Virus record (IMG/VR): IMGVR_UViG_3300032214_000143
Location: 1-24,970 of that record
DNA: 24,970 nt
Source of the DNA: a virus
Direction: 5' to 3' (one strand)
Shown: positions 7,081 to 12,606 of the stretch, piece by piece
Numbering within the stretch: the stretch's first letter is position 1
Layout of the letters: every line of letters begins with the position of its first letter
The notes under the pieces: generated by a model
Databases searched by the model: none
Seen by the model: the letters and a program-made list of their open reading frames with translations, nothing else
What the model was told of the DNA's origin: nothing
Made by a program: the position numbers and the translations under genes

Positions 7081-7165
7081 AAGGTTAGCCCTCCTTTAGC
7101 GTGTAGGCACGGACCTCAAAACCGTTTGTGTCCGTAGCCGAACACAAAAGTATTTAACTAACCTT
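7081..7165 (-). other. structured phoH leader / possible non-coding RNA
   Basis: AAGGTTAG (7081-7088) is the exact complement of CTAACCTT (7158-7165), an 8-bp closing stem. Inside it GTGT, GGC and ACGGAC (7101-7114) pair with GTCCGT, GCC and ACAC (7130-7145) around a 15-nt loop, with small bulges. The fold is possible on both strands. In the phoH transcript the closing stem covers the bases between the AGGAGG Shine-Dalgarno and the start codon. The length is near that of a tRNA, but no T-arm motif or anticodon stem could be fitted. Regulation is inferred. Confidence 0.4.
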
Positions 7166-7198
7166 TTCAAAAGTTATGTGTTATGATTAAGTTTTGAC

Positions 7199-7207
7199 GA
7201 TAAATAC
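7199..7207 (+). promoter_or_regulatory. T4-type late promoter candidate (GATAAATAC)
   Basis: The nonamer is identical to those at 24 and 19586 and lies upstream of the 7222 gene. Starting 6 nt past the motif puts the transcript start near 7212, so the leader would be only about 10 nt long and begin at the AGGAG (7212-7216) that serves as Shine-Dalgarno. It would drive the 7222-11603 block, including the lysis genes. Confidence 0.55.
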
Positions 7208-7221
7208 AATTAGGAGAAATC

Positions 7222-7746
7222 ATGGCAGATATTAAAGACATCATTACAAACATAGAACAGATCTACGGTTCTAATAACAGCCTAAATCTACTCAAAGACT
7301 TTGAACGTGTTATAGACGAATTAGATGTCTATGTCTACGATAACTGGATAGACGGTGAACTTATTGAAGGTCCTAAAGAAACACGGTATTATGTACAGTG
7401 TACATTTATGTGGCCTGAAAAGAAGATGCCTGAACCTGTAGGCGGAAAAAGACTATTAGACTACGGTTGCAGAGTCGAAATGGGTCAGGATACATTTGCC
7501 AAGGTTAGAAAAATTAAAACCCCAGACGATATTCGTCCAGGCACACGCAAAGGCAAGATAGATCAAGAAACAGTCTGGGTAGTTCGTATTACTATGCCTA
7601 AAAAATTAATGGCTGATATCAATCGCGGATATCGTAACCTAGATAAGAACAAAGTAGAAGATATACTAAGTATGGCTGGCGGCGTTAACGCTCAGGTAGA
7701 GCCAGTAGAACAGGAGGCCGCAAGTGCAGAACAACCAGCAGCTTAA
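7222..7746 (+). CDS. conserved late phage protein of unknown function
   Basis: This 174-residue protein follows a late promoter and an AGGAG. Helical N-terminal residues (IKDIITNIEQIYGSNNSLNLL) precede a mixed alpha/beta body (ELDVYVYDNWIDGELIEG, then YYVQCTFMWPEKKMP and WVVRITMPKKLM). A disordered Glu/Ala/Pro tail begins near residue 157. I recall homologues in marine T4-like phages that are uncharacterised; a virion or baseplate role is possible from the promoter. No enzyme motif is seen. It overlaps the next gene by 23 nt. Confidence 0.6.
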   Translation: MADIKDIITNIEQIYGSNNSLNLLKDFERVIDELDVYVYDNWIDGELIEGPKETRYYVQCTFMWPEKKMPEPVGGKRLLDYGCRVEMGQDTFAKVRKIKTPDDIRPGTRKGKIDQETVWVVRITMPKKLMADINRGYRNLDKNKVEDILSMAGGVNAQVEPVEQEAASAEQPAA

Positions 7747-8467
7747 TGAAGGATTGAGAAGTAACGATCTTAAGGACATGGTCCGCAACGTTTTCAATAT
7801 CGATACACATCGTAGTAAAATGGGTGAAGATCGTGATGTCTGCGTCCTTAGCTTTACAGTTAAAGATAGAAACCCTGCTAAAGACCTAATGGAGTTTATC
7901 GAAAAAGGATATAACTTTGTACTTGACGCTGATGTTAGCAGTGGAGAAAATGAAGATGGCGAGTATTTGGTATTTGTTGAAATTAATCGAAGCCCCAAAC
8001 TTGCAGAAAATATCAAAGAGTTAGAATATGGAATTTCTAAGCTAACTGACATCAGTGATTTTAAATTTAAATATTATAAAGAAAATTCTGTAAATGATCT
8101 TCGAGAGGAAGTCATTAGCTCGATAGTTCCTACCACTCCTAAAGACTATGATGGGTTTGTTAACAAGGTCCGCACAGAGGGAATTAGACGTTTCTTCAGC
8201 AAGACCCTAATGGACGATCTCACTCTTGACGGAGATGTTATCACTATTCATAAGCCTTTTGATAAGCAGATTAAACTTCGTATGGTTAAAGAAGCCGCTA
8301 CCGACGCAATCTTAGAAGGTGTTACTGACACAATTACTATGGACGAAACGGCTGTCAGTGAAATATTTTGGCTAACTAAAGTGCTAGGCGACTACAATAT
8401 CAATAAAGTAGGCAATAGCTTTATGTTTGACAATCGTGGTCAAGCAATGTTACTTCAAAGGATATAA
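7724..8467 (+). CDS. conserved late phage protein of unknown function
   Basis: This 247-residue protein has a GTG start set by AGGAGG at 7712-7717. The N-terminus QQLNEGLRSNDLKDMVRNVF includes an L-N-E site like those used by T4 prohead protease, but no typical targeting tag. The body contains beta strands (DVCVLSFTVKD, YLVFVEINRSP) and a C-terminal helical half ending MFDNRGQAMLLQRI. It is encoded between a late promoter and the endolysin. No family was identified; a virion protein is the most likely reading. Confidence 0.55.
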   Translation: MQNNQQLNEGLRSNDLKDMVRNVFNIDTHRSKMGEDRDVCVLSFTVKDRNPAKDLMEFIEKGYNFVLDADVSSGENEDGEYLVFVEINRSPKLAENIKELEYGISKLTDISDFKFKYYKENSVNDLREEVISSIVPTTPKDYDGFVNKVRTEGIRRFFSKTLMDDLTLDGDVITIHKPFDKQIKLRMVKEAATDAILEGVTDTITMDETAVSEIFWLTKVLGDYNINKVGNSFMFDNRGQAMLLQRI

Positions 8468-8469
8468 TA

Positions 8470-9099
8470 ATGAGCTTTACATTTGAATTTACAAAACAAC
8501 AACTAAAAGAGATGATACCAAAGAATCCCTATGTGGATCAATGGTACGAAGCAATTTCTGAAATACTTCCCGAATATGAAATCACAACACCACAGCGTGT
8601 GGCTGCTTTCCTTGCACAGTGCGCTCACGAAAGTGGTGGCTTTGTTTTCTTAAAAGAAAACCTAAACTATAAGGCAGCTAGCCTACGCAGAGTGTTTCCT
8701 AAGTATTTTACAGATGATGCTACAGCCGCAGCCTATGCTGGTAAGCAAGAAATGATTGCCAATAGAGTCTATGCTAATCGTATGGGCAACGGAGACGAGG
8801 CCAGCGGTGACGGATGGCGCTACTGCGGTCGTGGACTAATTCAGTTGACTGGTAAAAACAACTATACATTCTTTGCAGCATCATTAGACATTCCGGTCGA
8901 AGAAGCTTCAGAGTATCTTCAGACATTCGAAGGTGCTGTTCAATCAGCTTGTTTCTTCTGGGAACAGAACAAACTTAACCAGTGGGCTGATAAAGGTGAC
9001 ATCTTAACACTAACTAAGCGTATTAACGGTGGCACTATTGGTCTCGAAGATCGTATCAAACACTACGAACACGCTCTACACATTTTTGGAGCACACTAA
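8470..9099 (+). CDS. endolysin, glycoside hydrolase family 19 (chitinase-like)
   Basis: This is a 209-residue GH19-type lysozyme. The catalytic region has AHESGGF with E54, followed by FLKENLNYKA with E63, the usual pair of acidic residues. YCGRGLIQLTGKNNY (118-132) is the strongly conserved substrate-cleft motif, and LTKRINGG near the C-terminus is a further signature. There is no signal peptide, so release depends on a holin. Phage members of this family cleave peptidoglycan. It opens the lysis cassette and is joined to the spanin gene by TAATG. Confidence 0.9.
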   Translation: MSFTFEFTKQQLKEMIPKNPYVDQWYEAISEILPEYEITTPQRVAAFLAQCAHESGGFVFLKENLNYKAASLRRVFPKYFTDDATAAAYAGKQEMIANRVYANRMGNGDEASGDGWRYCGRGLIQLTGKNNYTFFAASLDIPVEEASEYLQTFEGAVQSACFFWEQNKLNQWADKGDILTLTKRINGGTIGLEDRIKHYEHALHIFGAH

Positions 9100-9590
9100 T
9101 GAGCCAGATAGGATGGATGATCAGTCTAATACCTGATGCTGTACTAAGCGGCTTATATTGGGCCATTATTGCTGCTGGTGTTACTGGAGTACTTGCTGGG
9201 TGGCTAGGCAAGTGGATTCCGTTCTATGGGAATTATGTAAAGATTCTACAACCGGTAGGTATTGTGTTGTTGGTGCTAGGTGTATGGCTGCGCGGTGGTT
9301 ATGATACAGAAATGACCTGGCGAGCAAAGGTTGCAGAAGCTGAGGCAAGAGTTGCAGCCGCTGAACAAAAGTCACAAGAAACCAACACTGTTATACAAGA
9401 AAAAGTGGTTGAGAAGACCAAGGTCATCAAAGGCAAGACTGAATACATCACACAATATCTCGATAGAGAGGTTGTTAAAAATCAAGAAATCGTTAAGTAT
9501 ATTGAAAATTGTCCTGTACCTAAGGAAATTATCGACATACACAATCAGGCCGCAGACATAAACAAAGCAGCAGAGGGACCTAAAAAATGA
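9099..9590 (+). CDS. Rz-like i-spanin (inner-membrane spanin)
   Basis: This 163-residue protein has two hydrophobic segments at about 14-37 and 46-64. A long helical, Glu/Lys/Ala-rich stretch (about 72-137) typical of Rz coiled coils follows. The end reads ENCPVPKEIIDIHNQAAD, closely like the C-x-V-P...H-x-x-A-A ending of many Rz proteins. Two membrane segments instead of one is unusual; the periplasmic coil would need the N-terminus outside too. The next gene is a lipoprotein in Rz1 position (ATGA overlap). Fusion of inner and outer membranes is the expected role. Confidence 0.68.
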   Translation: MSQIGWMISLIPDAVLSGLYWAIIAAGVTGVLAGWLGKWIPFYGNYVKILQPVGIVLLVLGVWLRGGYDTEMTWRAKVAEAEARVAAAEQKSQETNTVIQEKVVEKTKVIKGKTEYITQYLDREVVKNQEIVKYIENCPVPKEIIDIHNQAADINKAAEGPKK

Positions 9591-9853
9591 AATTGACTTC
9601 ATTAATTTTAGCCGTGTTCCTTGTTGGATGTTCTACACCTGTGCCAGTCAAACAAAAATTTCCAAATGTTCCTAAAGCCCTAGTTGAACGGTGCGAAAGC
9701 CTAAAAAAGATAGAAGGTGATCGAGTGGCCATAACAGAAATGCTTAAGGTAGTTGTACAAAACTACGGAATGTACTATGAGTGTGCCGCAAAGGTCGACG
9801 GATGGAACGATTGGTACCTTGAGCAAAAGCGTATTTACGAGAGCGCAAAATGA
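9587..9853 (+). CDS. outer-membrane lipoprotein, Rz1/o-spanin candidate
   Basis: This 88-residue protein has a lipoprotein signal peptide: MKLTSLILAVFLVGC with lipobox LVGC and lipidated C15. The mature part starts with Pro-containing STPVPVKQKFPNVPKAL, as o-spanins are often Pro-rich. A conserved-looking core NYGMYYECAAKVDGWNDWY follows. Its position right after the Rz-like gene, with an ATGA overlap, supports an o-spanin. It is not nested within the i-spanin gene, as Rz1 is in lambda. Confidence 0.65.
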   Translation: MKLTSLILAVFLVGCSTPVPVKQKFPNVPKALVERCESLKKIEGDRVAITEMLKVVVQNYGMYYECAAKVDGWNDWYLEQKRIYESAK

Positions 9854-10077
9854 AAATTGCAGTTGGCATTATAGCAGTATTGTTGTCTGGCTGTGCATCT
9901 ATGTCTAATCCAGATGTTGAAAAATCTCTGTCTAGAGATAAAACTATGGAAAAAATGGCCAAAGCTGCACTAATTAACGATATGCTAAACAGCCCAGACC
10001 CGCACATAAGGGCTAAAGGGGCTGCAATTGCAGAGAAATTTTTAACAGAACCAAAGAAGGGTTTATTTGGTTTTTGA
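9850..10077 (+). CDS. small lipoprotein of unknown function
   Basis: This 75-residue protein has a second lipoprotein signal: MKIAVGIIAVLLSGC with lipobox LLSGC and C15. The mature chain is helical and charged (DVEKSLSRDKTMEKMAKAAL) and ends KKGLFGF. It overlaps the preceding lipoprotein gene as ATGA. It may be an extra spanin component or a superinfection-exclusion type lipoprotein; the sequence does not decide. Confidence 0.62.
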   Translation: MKIAVGIIAVLLSGCASMSNPDVEKSLSRDKTMEKMAKAALINDMLNSPDPHIRAKGAAIAEKFLTEPKKGLFGF

Positions 10078-10108
10078 TTAAATATTAGTATATTAAGTAG
10101 GAGCGAAA

Positions 10109-10672
10109 ATGTCAGTAGTTGATTCAGTATTAAAATTATTAAACAAAACCCCAAAAGATCCGGACGCCCCTAAGCCTCCAGCAGGATCACGTTCAGAGCG
10201 TGAAGCAAAATTAAAAGACAAAGCAGGTATGGTTATTTCCGTATTTGCTCTGTTGTTAGCAGTCAACGCTTGGTATGGCGGCAAGTTATCTAGCACAGTA
10301 TTAAACAATACACTAGGTGCTAACAACACGTGGGCACAATATCAAGCTAAAGCTAGTCGTGGTGTTAGCTACGAAATTGCCGCTAAGACAACTAGTGATC
10401 CAAAATTAAAAGCAGAGTTCATGGCCGAGAAAGAGCGTATGGATTCTGACAAGAAAGAAATTGCTGTCAAAGCGAGAGAAATGGAAGCCGCTCGAGAGGA
10501 AGCTAAAAAATCTAGTCCTTGGATTGGATATGCATCAACCGCATACCAACTAGCCATTGTTGTATTGTCAGCGAGTATTCTTGCAGTCAGTATGCCTATG
10601 TTCTGGGGTAGCTTTGTAGTAGCAGGTGTAGGATTAGCATTATCGGCCAATGGTTTATTCCTTTGGTTCTAA
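10109..10672 (+). CDS. DUF4337-like membrane protein
   Basis: This 187-residue protein has three predicted membrane segments at about 40-57, 143-161 and 165-185. The large middle loop carries VLNNTLGANNTWAQYQAKA, the signature I associate with DUF4337, then a charged coiled-coil-like region (100-135). TAGGAG is well placed before the ATG. The family is found in bacteria and is uncharacterised. Its placement between lipoproteins and a holin-like gene suggests an envelope role during lysis, which is inference. Confidence 0.65.
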   Translation: MSVVDSVLKLLNKTPKDPDAPKPPAGSRSEREAKLKDKAGMVISVFALLLAVNAWYGGKLSSTVLNNTLGANNTWAQYQAKASRGVSYEIAAKTTSDPKLKAEFMAEKERMDSDKKEIAVKAREMEAAREEAKKSSPWIGYASTAYQLAIVVLSASILAVSMPMFWGSFVVAGVGLALSANGLFLWF

Positions 10673-10692
10673 AATAAAAATAGGAGCAGACT

Positions 10693-10812
10693 ATGTTAGA
10701 TATTTTATTATGGGTAGCAGTTGGCGCATTTATAGGATGGAATTTTCCTCAACCATTTTGGGCTAAGATTGTACAAGAAAAAATTCAGGCAATGTTGGCA
10801 AAGAAACAATAA
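10693..10812 (+). CDS. 39-residue single-pass membrane protein
   Basis: This short gene is preceded by TAGGAG at 10681-10686 and ends in TAA at 10810-10812. The product has one hydrophobic segment (LDILLWVAVGAFIGW, residues 2-16), then NFPQPFW and a basic amphipathic tail KIVQEKIQAMLAKKQ. It fills the gap between two genes that each have the same style of ribosome site. It might be a small holin, antiholin or lysis modulator; no family was recognised. Confidence 0.6.
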   Translation: MLDILLWVAVGAFIGWNFPQPFWAKIVQEKIQAMLAKKQ

Positions 10813-10830
10813 CCAAAATAGGAGCGAATA

Positions 10831-11376
10831 ATGAGCGAACAAGTTAAAAGCGCAAGCGAACAAAAGAAAGAAGATTGGATGAACAGTAAGTGGCGTCCAA
10901 TGATGGGCTGGATGTATATGCTAGTCTGTACTATGGACATGGTTGTGTTTCCAGTCTTATGGAGTCTATTACAAACAACCACAGGCACACAAATCACACA
11001 GTGGAATCCGCTAACCTTACAAGGTGCTGGATTATTTCACATTGCTATGGGTGCAGTTTTAGGTATTGCAGCTTTTGGTCGCACACAAGAAAAACTAGGA
11101 GGAGCTAATAATGGCGGTATACAACCAATGGGATCGAGTAGCCCAACAACATTTGGCGCTCCGGCAGCAGGAGGCTTCGGTGCTTCCGGCAGTAGTTTTG
11201 GCTCAACACCGTCACCGGCCGCAGGTGGCTTTAGCGGAGGCGGGTTTGGAAGCACACCTGCACCAGCAGCGAGCTTTGGCGGAAGTGCGGGATTTGGAGC
11301 ACCAGCAGCTCCAGCAGTCGTAGCAGGATTTGGTGGTAAGCCTGCTCCAATGCAACCACAACAACCTGAACTATAA
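10831..11376 (+). CDS. holin-like membrane protein with a Gly/Phe-rich tail
   Basis: This is a 181-residue protein. Residues 16-86 have the look of the 3TM-holin family: WMNSKWRPMMGWMYMLV, then two hydrophobic segments (about 24-47 and 63-82) and AFGRTQEK. Residues about 100-178 form a low-complexity tail of Gly, Ala, Pro, Ser and Phe with seven FG dipeptides. The tail is unusual for a holin and may be cytoplasmic. The gene is near the end of the lysis block and preceded by AGGAG. A pore or lesion in the inner membrane is the expected role for the N-terminal domain; the role of the tail is unknown. Confidence 0.65.
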   Translation: MSEQVKSASEQKKEDWMNSKWRPMMGWMYMLVCTMDMVVFPVLWSLLQTTTGTQITQWNPLTLQGAGLFHIAMGAVLGIAAFGRTQEKLGGANNGGIQPMGSSSPTTFGAPAAGGFGASGSSFGSTPSPAAGGFSGGGFGSTPAPAASFGGSAGFGAPAAPAVVAGFGGKPAPMQPQQPEL

Positions 11377-11387
11377 AGGAAACTAAA

Positions 11388-11603
11388 ATGAAAAAATTAC
11401 TATCATTATTAATTGCAGGTGCATTTATTATGCCTGTTATGGCTGCTGACGAAGCACCAAAAACCAAACAGGTCTGTGTAGATGTTCAAGGAAAAGACGG
11501 CAAACCCGTTATTGACCCTAAAACCAAAAAGCCTAAGCAAGACTGTAAGACTGTCAAAGTACACAAGAAGCACGAAGGCACAGAAGTACCTGTCAAGAAA
11601 TAA
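11388..11603 (+). CDS. small secreted Lys-rich protein
   Basis: This 71-residue protein has a clear Sec signal peptide (MKKLLSLLIAGAFIMPVMA, cleavage likely before ADEAP). The mature part of about 52 residues is strongly basic and has two cysteines (VCVDV and QDCKTV) that could form a disulfide in the periplasm. GDGKP/DPKTKKPK-type turns suggest a flexible chain. An AGGAAA ribosome site precedes the ATG. It ends the lysis block before the terminator. The function is unknown. Confidence 0.62.
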   Translation: MKKLLSLLIAGAFIMPVMAADEAPKTKQVCVDVQGKDGKPVIDPKTKKPKQDCKTVKVHKKHEGTEVPVKK

Positions 11604-11631
11604 AATTCTTCATAGAATAGGTATTAAATAC

Positions 11632-11654
11632 AAGGCTGCTTGACGCAGCCTTTT
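11632..11654 (+). terminator. rho-independent terminator after the lysis block
   Basis: AAGGCTGC (11632-11639) and GCAGCCTT (11645-11652) form a perfect 8-bp stem with loop TTGAC, followed by a short T run (11651-11654). It lies 28 nt past the stop of the 11388 gene and ends the lysis block. The loop and first stem base contain a -35 hexamer for the next gene. Confidence 0.75.
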
Positions 11655-11668
11655 CCTTCACATATAAT
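11640..11668 (+). promoter_or_regulatory. sigma70-type promoter for dnaJ, with -35 inside the terminator hairpin
   Basis: TTGACG (11640-11645) and TATAAT (11663-11668) are separated by exactly 17 bp, close to the full sigma70 consensus. The expected start is near 11675, two bases before the dnaJ ATG. Host RNA polymerase is the expected reader, implying early expression. Confidence 0.72.
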
Positions 11669-11676
11669 ATATAACT

Positions 11677-12540
11677 ATGGACTATTACTCTACATTAGGC
11701 GTTCAACGCAACGCATCAGAAGATGAAATTAAAAAAGCCTACAGAAAGTTGGCTATGAAACATCATCCGGATCGTGGAGGGGACGAAGCTACGTTTAAAA
11801 AAATAAGTGAAGCATATGACGTCCTTTCTGATCCTAAAAAGAAAGAAATTGTTGATCTAGGTGGAGATCCTAATCAACAGAATCAGGGACCCTGGGGCAA
11901 CTCATTTAATCAAGGACCGTTCGAATTTCACTTCGGAGGAGGTGTTCCGCCTGGAATGGACGATATCTTTGGGCGATTTGGGTTTGGTAGCGGGTTTGGT
12001 CAGAGACCAATGCGTAAAAATCGAAGTCTTAATATTAACATAGATATTACACTTGAAGAAGTATTAACAGGCAAAGAGCTTAATGCCGAGATTACTATTC
12101 CCGGAACTAATAAAAAGAAGATGATCAATATTTCAATACCTGCAGGTATTGAAAGTGGACAACAGATAAGATACGAAGGTATGGGCGACGATGCTATTAG
12201 AGATATTCGAGCAGGAGATTTAATTGTTAACATCAATGTCTTACCCCATCATAAATTTAGAAGAGATCATAACAACATCATAGTTGAAGAAACAGTAGAT
12301 GCTTGGTCAGCAATGATAGGCAGTCAATTAGAAATACAAACTCTAGATGGCAAGAAATTAACAATTAACATTCCACCCGGCACACAGCCCAATACTATAC
12401 TAAGCTGTAGAGGGGAAGGCCTACCAATTATTCGATCGAGAGTTCGAGGTAACCTATTGGTTAATATCAAAGTTGAAATACCAAGAAATTTGCCGCTGTC
12501 GGTAATAGAAAAATTAAAAATTATCAAAGATGAAGTTTAA
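11677..12540 (+). CDS. DnaJ/CbpA-like co-chaperone (type II, no zinc finger)
   Basis: This 287-residue protein has a J domain at 1-60, with [21 protein letters not shown] and the HPD motif at 30-32, which stimulates DnaK ATPase. A Gly/Phe-rich linker runs to about 112, then the C-terminal substrate-binding beta domains ([57 protein letters not shown]). The cysteine-rich zinc finger of type I DnaJ is absent. No Shine-Dalgarno precedes the ATG, and the promoter places the transcript start next to it. It likely recruits host DnaK, perhaps with the ClpA-like protein downstream. Confidence 0.9.
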   Translation: MDYYSTLGVQRNASEDEIKKAYRKLAMKHHPDRGGDEATFKKISEAYDVLSDPKKKEIVDLGGDPNQQNQGPWGNSFNQGPFEFHFGGGVPPGMDDIFGRFGFGSGFGQRPMRKNRSLNINIDITLEEVLTGKELNAEITIPGTNKKKMINISIPAGIESGQQIRYEGMGDDAIRDIRAGDLIVNINVLPHHKFRRDHNNIIVEETVDAWSAMIGSQLEIQTLDGKKLTINIPPGTQPNTILSCRGEGLPIIRSRVRGNLLVNIKVEIPRNLPLSVIEKLKIIKDEV

Positions 12541-12547
12541 ATTTTTG

Positions 12548-12576
12548 TTGACAATAAATTTAATTTAAGTTACAAT
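12548..12576 (+). promoter_or_regulatory. sigma70-type promoter for the clpA-like gene
   Basis: TTGACA (12548-12553), a perfect -35, is 17 bp from TACAAT (12571-12576), a one-mismatch -10. The expected start is near 12583, giving a leader of about 24 nt that includes AAGGAAA before the ATG at 12607. The surrounding 66-nt gap is very AT-rich, as expected of a strong promoter. Confidence 0.7.
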
Positions 12577-12606
12577 TAACAAAGAAACTAAGGAAATCAA
12601 AACAAT

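Noticed and set aside
7081-7165. Possible tRNA of 85 nt (8-bp end pairing, CTCAAAA reminiscent of a Leu-CAA anticodon loop)
   Set aside because: No T-arm GTTCGA-type motif on either strand, and the stem around CTCAAAA fails by mismatch. Kept only as a structured leader.
9744-10154. 136-residue minus-strand frame across the lipoprotein genes
   Set aside because: Antisense to two genes with clear lipoprotein signals; no ribosome site and no recognisable protein features.
11111-11323. Gln/His/Ala-rich frame in the holin tail
   Set aside because: An off-frame reading of the low-complexity FG tail, with no independent ribosome site.
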